A stretch of DNA of 23,748 bases, taken from the NCBI GenBank assembly GCA_021778975.1, contig JAJYBO010000012.1, positions 1 to 23,748 of the forward strand, given 5' to 3'. Position numbers and translations under genes: made by a program. This DNA comes from Deltaproteobacteria bacterium. GTDB lineage: Bacteria; Desulfobacterota; Desulfobacteria; Desulfobacterales; Desulfatirhabdiaceae. Positions 6,806 through 15,073 of the stretch are shown piece after piece; position 1 is the stretch's first letter; every line of letters starts with the position of its first letter. The notes below the pieces were generated by a model. The model ran no database searches. It was not told the DNA's origin and saw only the letters and a list, made by a program, of their open reading frames with translations.

Positions 6806-8611
6806 TTGCCTTATACAATCCCGGCAGAAAAAATTTCAGAAATAAAATATGCATCCGATATTTTAGAAATTATCTCAGAGTCCGTTGTCTTGAAAAAATC
6901 GGGAAGAAACTATCTGGGGTTGTGTCCGTTCCATTCTGAAAAAACGCCTTCTTTTACCGTGACTCCGGATAAACAGATGTTTTATTGTTTTGGTTGTGGT
7001 GAGGGCGGCAATGTTTTTACCTTTATCATGAAGCAGGAGGGTCTGACGTTTCCGGAAGCCGTTCGATTCCTGGCGGGGCGATGTCGCATCACAATTCCCG
7101 AATATTCTAAAGGTGTGGTTTCTGAAAATCAGATCAACGAAAGGGATATTCTTTTGCAAATCAATCAGCAGGCCATGACCGTTTATCATGACATGCTGAT
7201 AAAATCGGATGATGGCGCGGGCGCTCGTTCTTATCTGGAACGGCGAGGAATTCCCGCCAATATCCTTACCGGTTTCAAAATTGGCTATGCACCGCCGGAC
7301 TGGGGACGCCTCACACAGTATTTTTCGCGGCTGGGAACAGCGCTGAATCTGGTTGAAAAGGCGGGGTTGATCGTCCGGCGCTCCAGTGGCAACGGGTATT
7401 ATGATCGCTTTCGGGACCGCGTCATTTTTCCGATTTTCAACAGCCGCCATCAGGTCATCGCTTTTGGCGGCAGGGTGATGGATACATCGCTGCCCAAATA
7501 TCTGAATTCCCCTGAAACGCCAGTTTACAGTAAAAGCAAATCGTTGTACGGGTTCGATATTGCCAGATCGTTTTGCAGGCAGGCTGGTGAGGTTTTTGTC
7601 GCGGAAGGGTATATGGACCTGCTCTCCCTGCATTTGCACGGTATTCAGAACTCGACGGCCACGCTGGGTACCGCCATGACCGAAGAACACATTCGCCTTT
7701 TGAAAGGGATTTGTGACAAGATCATTCTGGTTTTTGATTCGGATCAGGCAGGCATCAAGGCCGCTCAGCGGTGTACCGAGCTTTTCAGGCTTCACCACCA
7801 GCCGGGGGATATCCGTATTCTGGTGCTGCCCGAAGGGGAAGATCCGGACACATACCTTCAAAAATATGGTTCAGCCGCCTTCAGAAAGGCGGCGGCCGAT
7901 GCGTATGGGGTGTTTTCGTTTTTGGTGGATATCGCCATCCAGAAGCATGGACTTTCTCTTGAAGGAAAACTCCGTGTCATTCAAGAGATGGAGGCGCCGC
8001 TGTCATCCCTGTCAGACGCAGTGGTTCGCAGTTCCGTGATTCGGGAAATATCCGAGCGGACGGGTATTGATGAAAGCGCCATCCAGGAAAAATATCGGCC
8101 GGCGATTCATTCCAGATCAACTTCCAAACCGCTCGACACTCGCACCAGTGATGATCATCTCAGATTTGAAAAACGTCTGATAGCCATGATGCTTCAATTT
8201 TCCGAAATCATTCCGGAGGTGATCGAACGAAAATTGATCGAGACACTATCGGATCCCCTGCTCAAATCGATTGCGATGGACATTGTCGCATGTTTTGACC
8301 GCATGAAACAATTTTCGGAGCATATGGACGATTTACCGTCACTTCTGGTGATGGAAACCGATCAAATCGAGAAAAAAAAGATTATCGCCGAGTATTCGAT
8401 TCAGAGAGAAGAATGGCGTCGGGAAGGCTGCCTGAAATTGATGGATCAGTATGCGGCCATGCAGAAAAGACGTCGTGTTCGTCTATTACAGCAAAAAATC
8501 AAGGCTGCCGAAGAAAGCCATGATGACAGATTGCTTCAGCAACTGTTAAAAGATTTTCAAATGGTAACATGTCCCCAGGAGGCAGGAGATTATGGCAAAA
8601 CAGTCCGTTAA
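6806..8611 (+). CDS. dnaG: DNA primase
   Basis: DnaG makes the RNA primers that start Okazaki fragments and works with the replicative helicase at the fork. The 601-residue protein shows the N-terminal CHC2 zinc-binding domain (Cys40, His43, Cys61, Cys64), the central RNA-polymerase domain, and a TOPRIM fold at about 262-345 with the conserved acidic motifs AEGYMD and FDSDQAG. The C-terminal helicase-binding part (about 450-601) is less conserved and helix-rich. The start is TTG, chosen because GGGAGG lies 8 bases upstream and family members begin at this IPAEKISEIK region; no ATG fits. The end overlaps rpoD by 20 bp, the classic arrangement of the macromolecular-synthesis operon, so the two are likely translationally coupled. 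The usual first gene of that operon in enterics, rpsU, is absent here. Confidence 0.97.
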   Translation: MPYTIPAEKISEIKYASDILEIISESVVLKKSGRNYLGLCPFHSEKTPSFTVTPDKQMFYCFGCGEGGNVFTFIMKQEGLTFPEAVRFLAGRCRITIPEYSKGVVSENQINERDILLQINQQAMTVYHDMLIKSDDGAGARSYLERRGIPANILTGFKIGYAPPDWGRLTQYFSRLGTALNLVEKAGLIVRRSSGNGYYDRFRDRVIFPIFNSRHQVIAFGGRVMDTSLPKYLNSPETPVYSKSKSLYGFDIARSFCRQAGEVFVAEGYMDLLSLHLHGIQNSTATLGTAMTEEHIRLLKGICDKIILVFDSDQAGIKAAQRCTELFRLHHQPGDIRILVLPEGEDPDTYLQKYGSAAFRKAAADAYGVFSFLVDIAIQKHGLSLEGKLRVIQEMEAPLSSLSDAVVRSSVIREISERTGIDESAIQEKYRPAIHSRSTSKPLDTRTSDDHLRFEKRLIAMMLQFSEIIPEVIERKLIETLSDPLLKSIAMDIVACFDRMKQFSEHMDDLPSLLVMETDQIEKKKIIAEYSIQREEWRREGCLKLMDQYAAMQKRRRVRLLQQKIKAAEESHDDRLLQQLLKDFQMVTCPQEAGDYGKTVR

Positions 8612-10361
8612 CAAGCGGAAAACTGACAAAAAAATTCCATTGAATTCTATCAAGAGCCTGATTTTGAAAGGAAAGGAAAAAGGGGCGCTGAGCTATGACG
8701 ACCTCAACCGGGCGCTGCCTGAAGACATTATCAATTCGGATCAAATAGATGAAACCCTGATGATATTCGATGAACTGGATATCGACATGCTGGATGACAA
8801 ATCATCTTCGGGCGAGTTGGGTGACAGTGAGGTCAAGGATGTGGTAACCAAAGCCAGAAAAGACACGGTTATTACGGATTTCGGTTCCGTTACAGATCCT
8901 GTCAAAATGTACTTGAGAGAAATGGGATCCGTGACCCTTCTCAGTCGTGAGGGCGAGGTCGAGATTGCCAAGAAAATCGAAATCGGGGAGCAGGAAGTTC
9001 TCAAAGCCCTGATTGATACTACCACTGGCATCGAGTGTCTGCTGAAATTGGGGCAGGAAATAGAAACCGGTGCGTTGCGTCCTAAATATGTCCTCAAAGA
9101 TATTGATGAAGGCGACGCTTATGTGGATGAAGTGGTTCAAACCGAAAAATTTGTGGACACCATTCGCCAGATCAAAGCCATTCACGAAGAGAACACGGCG
9201 TATCGGGATAGAATCTACTCTGTGGAAATGGATTCCGATGAACAACGGAAAATACGGCGCACTATTTCCCGACGCAATGCAAAAATATTCGAATTGTTGA
9301 AAGACTGGCGGTTGGAAGGCAATATCGTTGATAAAATCGAACAGATTATCCGAAGTCAGATTGACTGGTTTGACTCACGCCACAAGATGTTGAGTCAGTG
9401 CGCCGAATCCGTAAATATATCAATAAATGAGTTTATTTCCCGGCTGAATGACGGCGATTCGTTTTTAGAGTGGATTCCGTCTGTGTGCAAATTGAGTGTG
9501 GATGACAGTACCCTGCTGTTTTCCGAATTATCCGAAATTTGCCGGCAGATACACGAAAAAGAGCTGCTACTGAAGTCGAAATTTCACAATATAAAGAAGG
9601 TTCTTGCGGAAATTGATGAGGGATGGCATCAGGCGAAACTGGCCAAGAGCGAACTGACCAAGGCCAATTTACGTCTTGTCGTCAGTATCGCCAAGAAATA
9701 TACCAATCGCGGGCTTCAGTTTCTGGATTTGATTCAGGAAGGCAATATCGGGTTGATGAAGGCTGTTGATAAATTTGAATACCGCCGGGGATACAAGTTC
9801 AGCACCTATGCCACTTGGTGGATTCGTCAGGCCATTACCCGCGCGATTGCGGATCAGGCCCGAACGATCCGGATACCGGTTCACATGATCGAGACCATCA
9901 ACAAGCTCATTCGCACCTCCCGATATCTGGTTCAAGAGTTGGGGCGGGAGCCTCGCCCCGAAGAAATAGCCGAAAAAATGGAGATTCCCCTCGATAAAGT
10001 CCGCAAGGTGCTGAAAATCGCGAGAGAACCCATCTCTTTAGAAACCCCTATTGGCGAGGAGGAGGACAGTCATTTGGGGGATTTCATCGAGGACAAAAAA
10101 TTCATGCTGCCATCGGATGCAGCCGTCAGTCTGGACCTTGCCGAACAGACGCGAAAAGTACTGGCGACGCTGACGCCTCGGGAAGAGAAAGTGCTGAGAA
10201 TGCGTTTTGGTATTGGAGAAAAGGCGGATCACACCCTTGAAGAAGTCGGTCAGGACTTTGCCGTGACTCGGGAACGTATTCGTCAGATCGAGGCCAAGGC
10301 TCTCCGAAAACTCCGACACCCAACTCGCAGCAAAAAACTGAAAAGTTTTATTGATGTGTGA
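8592..10361 (+). CDS. rpoD: Primary sigma factor RpoD (sigma70)
   Basis: The housekeeping sigma factor directs RNA polymerase core to -35/-10 promoters. The 589-residue protein has region 1.1 at the N-terminus (about 13-60), region 1.2 (DPVKMYLREMG, about 98-110), and a nonconserved spacer of about 200 residues. Region 2 (about 353-425) has the -10-contacting stretch YKFSTYATWWIRQAITRAI. Region 3 follows, and region 4 (about 515-585) ends with the helix-turn-helix LEEVGQDFAVTRERIRQIEA, which binds the -35 element. The ATG at 8592 follows GCAGGAG with 5-base spacing and lies inside the end of dnaG. The presence of group 1 sigma fits the TTGACA/TATAAT-like promoters found elsewhere in the window. 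Confidence 0.98.
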   Translation: MAKQSVNKRKTDKKIPLNSIKSLILKGKEKGALSYDDLNRALPEDIINSDQIDETLMIFDELDIDMLDDKSSSGELGDSEVKDVVTKARKDTVITDFGSVTDPVKMYLREMGSVTLLSREGEVEIAKKIEIGEQEVLKALIDTTTGIECLLKLGQEIETGALRPKYVLKDIDEGDAYVDEVVQTEKFVDTIRQIKAIHEENTAYRDRIYSVEMDSDEQRKIRRTISRRNAKIFELLKDWRLEGNIVDKIEQIIRSQIDWFDSRHKMLSQCAESVNISINEFISRLNDGDSFLEWIPSVCKLSVDDSTLLFSELSEICRQIHEKELLLKSKFHNIKKVLAEIDEGWHQAKLAKSELTKANLRLVVSIAKKYTNRGLQFLDLIQEGNIGLMKAVDKFEYRRGYKFSTYATWWIRQAITRAIADQARTIRIPVHMIETINKLIRTSRYLVQELGREPRPEEIAEKMEIPLDKVRKVLKIAREPISLETPIGEEEDSHLGDFIEDKKFMLPSDAAVSLDLAEQTRKVLATLTPREEKVLRMRFGIGEKADHTLEEVGQDFAVTRERIRQIEAKALRKLRHPTRSKKLKSFIDV

Positions 10362-10427
10362 TGTGCTGGCCGCATGGTTTAAGGATGTATGGGTCTGGTT
10401 GTTCAAAAAGTATTTTTATGGTAGGAC

Positions 10428-10456
10428 TTGACAAAAAATGATGGGAAAGTTAAAAG
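10428..10456 (+). promoter_or_regulatory. Promoter of tRNA-Met
   Basis: A perfect TTGACA (10428-10433), a 17-bp spacer and TAAAAG (10451-10456) end 11 bases before the first tRNA base. The tRNA therefore need not depend on read-through from rpoD. Confidence 0.75.
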
Positions 10457-10467
10457 TCGCTTTCATT

Positions 10468-10540
10468 GGGCCTATAGCTCAGTTGGTAGAGCCACCGGCT
10501 CATAACCGGTCGGTCCCTGGTTCGAGCCCAGGTGGGCCCA
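10468..10540 (+). tRNA. tRNA-Met (CAT), elongator type
   Basis: A full 73-nt cloverleaf: acceptor GGGCCTA/TGGGCCC with one G-T pair, D arm GCTC/GAGC, anticodon stem ACCGG/CCGGT with loop CTCATAA (anticodon CAT), 5-nt variable loop, T arm CCTGG/CCAGG with loop TTCGAGC, discriminator A. CCA is not encoded. It is not the initiator: the 1-72 pair is G-C and the anticodon stem lacks the three consecutive G-C pairs. A lysidine-modified tRNA-Ile2 also has CAT and cannot be fully excluded by eye, but the overall sequence fits elongator Met better. Confidence 0.93.
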
Positions 10541-10557
10541 TCAAGATATAGTCAGGT

Positions 10558-10592
10558 AAAAAGGCGTGGAGGCGGCTTCCACGCCTTTTTTT
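10558..10592 (+). terminator. Intrinsic terminator after tRNA-Met
   Basis: A 13-bp perfect stem (AAAAAGGCGTGGA at 10558-10570, TCCACGCCTTTTT at 10578-10590) with a 7-nt loop and a T-run to 10592. The A-rich left arm makes it potentially active on both strands. Confidence 0.9.
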
Positions 10593-10625
10593 CATTTTGA
10601 TGAAAGAAAACGGGGGGAGGTGTGA

Positions 10626-11741
10626 ATGCCAAGTGTGCGAGATGTGGTGCGTATCATGGAAAATCTGGCGCCTGCCCGGTTGGCGGAATCCTGGGATCGC
10701 GTCGGATTGCAGACAGGTAATGCCGACTGGCCGGTTCACTCCATCTGGGTTGCGCTCGATCCGCTTCCAGATGTCATTCTTGCTGCCTGTGAGCAGAACG
10801 TTGATCTTCTCATAACCCATCATCCGCTTCTGTTTCGACCGCTGGCGTCACTTGATTTTGGCTCTCCGATGGGGGCATTGCTGTATCGGGCGGCCCTCGG
10901 CAAACTTTCCATCTATGCGTCCCACACCAATCTCGACAAGACCCCCGGCGGTCTCAACGATATGCTTGCCAGACGTATCGGGTTGAATGATACATCTGTC
11001 TTTGCACCTTCCCAGGATGTAGAACTCTGCAAACTGGTCATTTTTGTTCCGGCAGGTTACGAGGACAATGTGATGACAGCGCTGTTCCATTCGCCGGCAG
11101 GCAGAATCGGAGCTTATTCCTGTTGTACATTTCGCAATTCGGGGATGGGGTCTTTTTGTCCAGAATCTGGCGCAACGCCGTTTGTTGGCACTCCAGGCGA
11201 AGTATCGCAGGTAAATGAGGTTCGCATAGAATCCATCGTTGAAAAAAAAGATGTGTCTCGCATTCTGGCGAATATCCGGCCGCATCATCCATATCAAACC
11301 ATGGCCGTGGATGTTTATCCGCTGGTGGATATCGAAGGTCGTATCGGCCTTGGACGAATCGGCAATCTTGAAAGTGGCGTGACATTGCGTCGTTTTGGGA
11401 TGATGGTCAGGGATAAACTGGGGCTGTCAGGCGTGAGGATTACAGGAAAACAGGATATGGTGGTGCATCGGGTGGCGCTTTGCTCCGGCAGTGGCTCCAG
11501 TCTGATGAAATCGTTCTTTGCGTCGGATGCGGACGTGTATCTCAGCGGTGATCTCCGGTATCATGACGCCAGAGATGCGGAATCCGCGGGAAAAGCCCTG
11601 GTAGATATCGGCCATTTCGGTTCAGAACATCTGATGGTTGATGAAATCGCCGATTTTCTTCGTCAGCGGATAACGGAAAAATCCTGGGATATCCGGGTAA
11701 CGGCGTGCCAGCTTGAAAAAGATCCTTTTGTCATGGTATAG
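10626..11741 (+). CDS. Nif3-like dinuclear metal center protein with PII-like insert
   Basis: Member of the Nif3/YbgI/YqfO family, hexameric proteins with a two-metal site; often annotated as 'GTP cyclohydrolase 1 type 2 homolog', but the real function is unsettled. The 371-residue protein has metal ligands in both halves: THHP (His65, His66), SHTNLD (His100, Asp104) and DIGHFGSE (His330, Glu334). Between them (about 125-240) is a CutA/PII-like insert as in Bacillus YqfO, which explains the length compared with about 250 residues for E. coli YbgI. The ATG has a strong GGAGG site 5 bases upstream and lies between two intrinsic terminators, so it is probably its own transcription unit, though no clear promoter is visible. 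Homologues often sit next to the zinc-ribbon gene that follows here. Confidence 0.93.
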   Translation: MPSVRDVVRIMENLAPARLAESWDRVGLQTGNADWPVHSIWVALDPLPDVILAACEQNVDLLITHHPLLFRPLASLDFGSPMGALLYRAALGKLSIYASHTNLDKTPGGLNDMLARRIGLNDTSVFAPSQDVELCKLVIFVPAGYEDNVMTALFHSPAGRIGAYSCCTFRNSGMGSFCPESGATPFVGTPGEVSQVNEVRIESIVEKKDVSRILANIRPHHPYQTMAVDVYPLVDIEGRIGLGRIGNLESGVTLRRFGMMVRDKLGLSGVRITGKQDMVVHRVALCSGSGSSLMKSFFASDADVYLSGDLRYHDARDAESAGKALVDIGHFGSEHLMVDEIADFLRQRITEKSWDIRVTACQLEKDPFVMV

Positions 11742-11795
11742 TCTTTGGGTCAGTGAGAAACAGAAAAGTATCATAAACGTGTCAACAAGATGTTT

Positions 11796-11836
11796 CAGGC
11801 CGCGAATTGGCGCATGGGCATTTGCGGCCTGTTTTT
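11796..11836 (+). terminator. Intrinsic terminator after the Nif3-like gene
   Basis: An 11-bp stem containing one G-T pair (CAGGCCGC at 11796-11803 with GCGGCCTG at 11824-11831, extended inward by three pairs) is followed by TTTTT. It lies in the region where a longer reading frame of the next gene (from 11790) would begin, which argues for the later start at 11874. Confidence 0.8.
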
Positions 11837-11873
11837 CCATTGTCGTCAAACCCCAATACGGCGGGTAAAGGAT

Positions 11874-12584
11874 ATGAAAGAGCAGATAGATATTCTCGTA
11901 AATCTTCAAAATATCGAAATCGAATCCGCTGCGGTCAAAACGCAATTGAACGCGGCGTCCAGGCAGCTTGAGCTGTTGAACCGGGATCAGACCCGTATCG
12001 AGCGCAGTATCGGTGATGAAACCGCCGGCATTGCAGAACTCAGAAAATCGTATAACGATTTGGAATTGTCTGTCAAAGATAATCAGGAACTGATTAAAAA
12101 GAGTCAGGAGCGGCTGAATTCCATTAAAAACAACCGTGAATATCAGGCGCTCTTGAAAGAAATTGAAGATCTCAAACGCATCAATGCCGCTGCTGAAGAC
12201 CAGATGGTGGGGCTGTTGAATCAGATCGAGGCCGTCGAGACAAAGGTGGCCGAATTACGGGCGCAGCTTCAGACGGTTGTTGCAGATATTCTCAAGGAAC
12301 AGGATGTCGTCAATACAGAGACCCAAACAGCCGACAAAAAGCTGGAAGAATTAGATGCTGTTCGGAAAGAGATATCCAGCAAAGTGGACGCTGAGGTTCT
12401 GGATCTGTTTCAGAAAATTCAGTCCAAACAGACCAAGGGCATTGCTGTAGTGCCTGTGCAGGACGCCGTATGTCACGGGTGCTATGTCAACATTCCGCCG
12501 CAGATGTATAATGAACTCCAGCGCTGCGACAGTTTGAAGATGTGTCCAAACTGCCAGCGGATCATCTACTGGAAGCAGGCGTGA
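11874..12584 (+). CDS. Coiled-coil C4-type zinc-ribbon protein (DUF164/CT398-like)
   Basis: A 236-residue protein built of a long helical hairpin and a C-terminal zinc ribbon. Residues 1-180 are almost continuous coiled coil, rich in Glu, Gln, Lys and Leu; the SIKNNREYQAL motif (about 85-95) is the family hallmark. The ribbon uses Cys200, Cys203, Cys224 and Cys227 (CHGC and CPNC), all present. Family members are widespread in bacteria; their role is not firmly settled, with proposals linking them to transcription or nucleic-acid handling. I chose the ATG at 11874 because AAAGGA lies just before it, family members begin at this point, and the longer frame from 11790 crosses a terminator hairpin. 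The rnpB promoter begins right after the stop codon. Confidence 0.9.
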   Translation: MKEQIDILVNLQNIEIESAAVKTQLNAASRQLELLNRDQTRIERSIGDETAGIAELRKSYNDLELSVKDNQELIKKSQERLNSIKNNREYQALLKEIEDLKRINAAAEDQMVGLLNQIEAVETKVAELRAQLQTVVADILKEQDVVNTETQTADKKLEELDAVRKEISSKVDAEVLDLFQKIQSKQTKGIAVVPVQDAVCHGCYVNIPPQMYNELQRCDSLKMCPNCQRIIYWKQA

Positions 12585-12589
12585 CAAAT

Positions 12590-12617
12590 TTGACGGCTTC
12601 ATAATTTAGCCTATGAT
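12590..12617 (+). promoter_or_regulatory. Promoter of rnpB
   Basis: TTGACG (12590-12595), a 16-bp spacer and TATGAT (12612-12617) predict a start near 12624, two bases before the first paired base of the RNase P RNA. Confidence 0.75.
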
Positions 12618-12625
12618 GGTTTAAC

Positions 12626-13034
12626 CCGGTCAAAGCAGAACAGACGATCGTCGGGCGGAACACCGCCCGGAGGAAAGTCCGAACACCCCAGGGCAAGGTG
12701 CTTCATAACGTGAAGTCGCGGCGACGCGAAGGAAAGTGCAACAGAAAATATACCGCCCGAAAAATCTCTGTGCGTGAGGCATGGTGAACTTCGGGTAAGG
12801 GTGAAATGGTGCGGTAAGAGCGCACCAGTTTTCCGGGTGACCGGAAAAGCTTTGTAAACCCCACCTGGTGCAAGACCAAATAGAGGAGCGTTTGAAGGCT
12901 GCCCGCCTGAGCTCCCGGGTAGGTCGCTAGAGGCGGCTGGTGACAGTCGTCCCAGAGGAATGATCGTCCTTCAGACTCGGGTAACCGTCTCTGAATACAG
13001 GATTCGGCTTATGGTCTGCTTTGACCGGTTTTTT
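12626..13034 (+). ncRNA. rnpB: RNase P RNA (bacterial type A)
   Basis: The catalytic RNA of RNase P, which removes tRNA 5' leaders. The conserved core is plain: GAGGAAAGTCCGAACACC near 12670-12687, the AACAGAAA/ATACCGCCC block near 12739-12759, GGTAAGGGTGAAA near 12795-12807, AAACCCCACC with GCAAGACCAAATAG near 12856-12883, and the 3' part ACAGTCGTCCCAGAGGAATG and GGATTCGGCTTA. The closing P1 helix is unusually long and perfect: CCGGTCAAAGCAGA at 12626-12639 pairs with TCTGCTTTGACCGG at 13015-13028. A T6 run (13029-13034) follows immediately, so P1 doubles as the terminator stem. Exact mature ends are not known; the span includes the terminator. Confidence 0.97.
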
Positions 13035-13046
13035 CGAAATATGGAC

Positions 13047-13082
13047 TTTCGGTGGTTTTCTTTCGGGACGGAACCATCGAAA
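13047..13082 (+). promoter_or_regulatory. Leader stem-loop 1 upstream of sufC
   Basis: TTTCGGTGGTT (13047-13057) and AACCATCGAAA (13072-13082) form an 11-bp stem with one G-T pair around a 14-nt loop. No T-run follows, so it is not a simple terminator. I see no clear promoter between rnpB and sufC. Confidence 0.55.
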
Positions 13083-13085
13083 AGA

Positions 13086-13109
13086 ATGAGAAACGTTCAG
13101 ATTTCTCAT
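13086..13109 (+). promoter_or_regulatory. Leader stem-loop 2 upstream of sufC
   Basis: A perfect 8-bp palindrome, ATGAGAAA (13086-13093) and TTTCTCAT (13102-13109), with an 8-nt spacer. It could be an RNA hairpin or a DNA operator for a dimeric regulator, about 30 bp before the sufC start. Confidence 0.5.
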
Positions 13110-13140
13110 ATGTCGCTGCAAGTTGAAAGGATCGAACAAG

Positions 13141-13899
13141 ATGTTACTGATCGAGGAACTCGGGGTTGAAGTTGGGGGAAAACCCATCCTGAAGAACGTG
13201 AACATGCACATTCCTGATGGTGAGACTCACATTCTTTTCGGCCCCAACGGATCGGGCAAAACCAGCCTGATGATGACCCTGATGGGATTTTCAGGATACC
13301 AGGTCACCCATGGAAAAATCACGTTCAAAGGCGAGGACATCACCGATATGCCGATTCATGAACGGGCAAAAATGGGAATCGGCATATCGTTTCAGCGTCC
13401 GCCCACCATCAACGGCCTTAAAACCCGCGACATGGTCGAAATCTGCGCGGGCCAGCGATCCGTTGATGTGGACGCATTGTCCAGCCAGGTGAATTTCCAT
13501 GAATTTCTCGACAGAGATGTCAACAGTAATTTTTCCGGCGGTGAAATCAAGCGCTCTGAATTGTTGCAGCTCATGGCGCAGCAGCCGGATCTGGTGCTGT
13601 TGGACGAACCCGAATCCGGCGTTGATCTGGAAAGTATCGTCCTGCTGGGCGATACCATCAACAGCCTGCTGGGCCGCGGTATCAAACGCCCGAATCAGAA
13701 ACCGCACAAAGACACGGCGGGAGAACGTTCCAAATCCGCGCTGGTGATTACCCATACGGGTCATATCCTCGATTACATCAATGCGGACAGGGGACAGGTG
13801 CTTTATAATGGCGTTTTGTGCTGTTCGCGTAATGCCAGGGAAATACTGAAATGGATTCGGGAATACGGATATGAGGAGTGTGTCAGATGTCAGATGTAA
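13141..13899 (+). CDS. sufC: SufC-type Fe-S assembly ABC ATPase (SmsC-like)
   Basis: SufC is the soluble ABC ATPase that partners SufB-family scaffold proteins in iron-sulfur cluster assembly. The 252-residue protein has Walker A GPNGSGKT (34-41), the Q-loop in SFQRPP, the ABC signature FSGGEIKR, Walker B LVLLDEPESGVD and the switch histidine in VITHTG. Compared with E. coli SufC there is a basic insertion between Walker B and the switch histidine (GIKRPNQKPHKDTAGERSKS), and the C-terminus ends in a CVRC motif. The ATG at 13141 follows AAAGGA by about 9 bases; a TTG six codons earlier is less likely. It overlaps sufB by 13 bp. With only one scaffold gene following, it fits the minimal two-gene system called SMS (SmsCB) in anaerobes and archaea. 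Confidence 0.93.
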   Translation: MLLIEELGVEVGGKPILKNVNMHIPDGETHILFGPNGSGKTSLMMTLMGFSGYQVTHGKITFKGEDITDMPIHERAKMGIGISFQRPPTINGLKTRDMVEICAGQRSVDVDALSSQVNFHEFLDRDVNSNFSGGEIKRSELLQLMAQQPDLVLLDEPESGVDLESIVLLGDTINSLLGRGIKRPNQKPHKDTAGERSKSALVITHTGHILDYINADRGQVLYNGVLCCSRNAREILKWIREYGYEECVRCQM

Positions 13900-15062
13900 T
13901 TACGCGCAAGGAAATCGATCTTTCAGCATATCGGGTGGACGCTGCGCCTCATGAATATGTGGATGAACTCAGCCGTGTGGACGCCGGGGATGCGCGGCAG
14001 TTTCTGGATGTCGGTGTCGATCCCCAAGAAAATGGACGCGGCGGGTCTTTTATTCAGAAAGACCGTTCGGTCATTCACTGCAAATCCTGTCAGCCGGGCA
14101 TCGAAATCATGGGAATTTCACAGGCGCAGACGCAACATGCCTGGCTGAAAGATTACATCTGGAAAAATTTGTCTCCTGAAACCGATGCCTTCACCCACCG
14201 GGTGATTGAAGCGCCGCACGAAGGCTATTTTATCCGGTCGCTTCCCGGCGTCAAGGCGTCTCAGCCGGTTCAGGCGTGTTTGTATATCGCCAGCGAGAAA
14301 TTTTCACAGCATGTTCACAATATCGTGATCGCCGAAGAAAACTCGGAGCTGCATATCATCACCGGGTGCGCCACGGCGCCTCATTTGGTGTCCGGCCTCC
14401 ATGTCGGGGTGTCTGAATTTTATGTAAAAAAAGGCGCCAAACTTACCTTCACCATGATTCACGACTGGGGGGAGCAGGTGAACGTCCGGCCCCGAACCGT
14501 CACCCGTGTCGAGGAAGGCGGCGTCATCGTTTCCAATTATGTCTCTCTGAGACCCGTCGGATCGCTTCAGATGTTTCCCACCACCTACCTCGAAGGCAAG
14601 GGCGCGGTAGCCCGTTTTAACAGCGTTCTGGTCGCAGGCAAAGGCAGCCATCTGGATGTCGGCTCCCGGGTGGTGCTGAGCGCTCCTGACACTCGTGCGG
14701 AAATTGTCTCCAGAGGCATCACCTCCGGAGGCACCATTATCGCCAGAGGCGATCTGATCGGAAAGGTCGCGGGCATCAAGGCGCACCTGGAATGCAAGGG
14801 GCTTATTCTAAACGAAGGATTGATGCACGCCATTCCGGAACTATCCGGATACGCGCCCGGCGTTGAAATGTCGCACGAAGCCGCCGTCGGTAAAATTGAC
14901 AAACGCGAAATTGAATATCTGATGGCGCGGGGTCTTGACGAGGAAACGGCCATATCAACGATCGTGCGCGGATTTTTGAACGTGGACATTGACGGATTGC
15001 CGCCGGCGCTGAAACAGCGTCTGGATCAGACCATCGCCGAAACCCAAAAGGACATGATGTAA
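13887..15062 (+). CDS. sufB: SufB/SufD-family Fe-S scaffold protein (SmsB-like)
   Basis: A scaffold-family protein of Fe-S cluster assembly, expected to form a complex with the SufC ATPase encoded just before it. At 391 residues it is shorter than E. coli SufB (495) and closer to SufD. The central part is the repetitive beta-helix core. Near the C-terminus it keeps a cysteine at the position of the SufB scaffold Cys (HLECKGL), the SHEAAVGKI stretch matching the SufB HEA region, and the closing segment YLMARGLDEETA typical of the family. An N-terminal HCKSC pair may be an extra metal or redox site. The ATG at 13887 is 8 bases after GAGGAG and overlaps the sufC end. No sufD, sufS, sufU or sufE accompanies it, so the sulfur donor must be elsewhere. 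Confidence 0.9.
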   Translation: MSDVITRKEIDLSAYRVDAAPHEYVDELSRVDAGDARQFLDVGVDPQENGRGGSFIQKDRSVIHCKSCQPGIEIMGISQAQTQHAWLKDYIWKNLSPETDAFTHRVIEAPHEGYFIRSLPGVKASQPVQACLYIASEKFSQHVHNIVIAEENSELHIITGCATAPHLVSGLHVGVSEFYVKKGAKLTFTMIHDWGEQVNVRPRTVTRVEEGGVIVSNYVSLRPVGSLQMFPTTYLEGKGAVARFNSVLVAGKGSHLDVGSRVVLSAPDTRAEIVSRGITSGGTIIARGDLIGKVAGIKAHLECKGLILNEGLMHAIPELSGYAPGVEMSHEAAVGKIDKREIEYLMARGLDEETAISTIVRGFLNVDIDGLPPALKQRLDQTIAETQKDMM

Positions 15063-15073
15063 TCCGGAGCGTT

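Noticed and set aside
6875..7861. Open frame of 328 codons on the minus strand opposite dnaG
   Set aside because: Shadow of dnaG; low-complexity, His/Arg-rich translation with no motif.
10468..10540. tRNA as initiator tRNA-fMet
   Set aside because: The first acceptor pair is G-C, not a C-A mismatch, and the anticodon stem lacks three G-C pairs at the loop side.
13021..13049. TTGACC at 13021-13026 as a -35 box for sufC
   Set aside because: It is part of the RNase P P1 helix and no acceptable -10 box lies at 16-18 bp.
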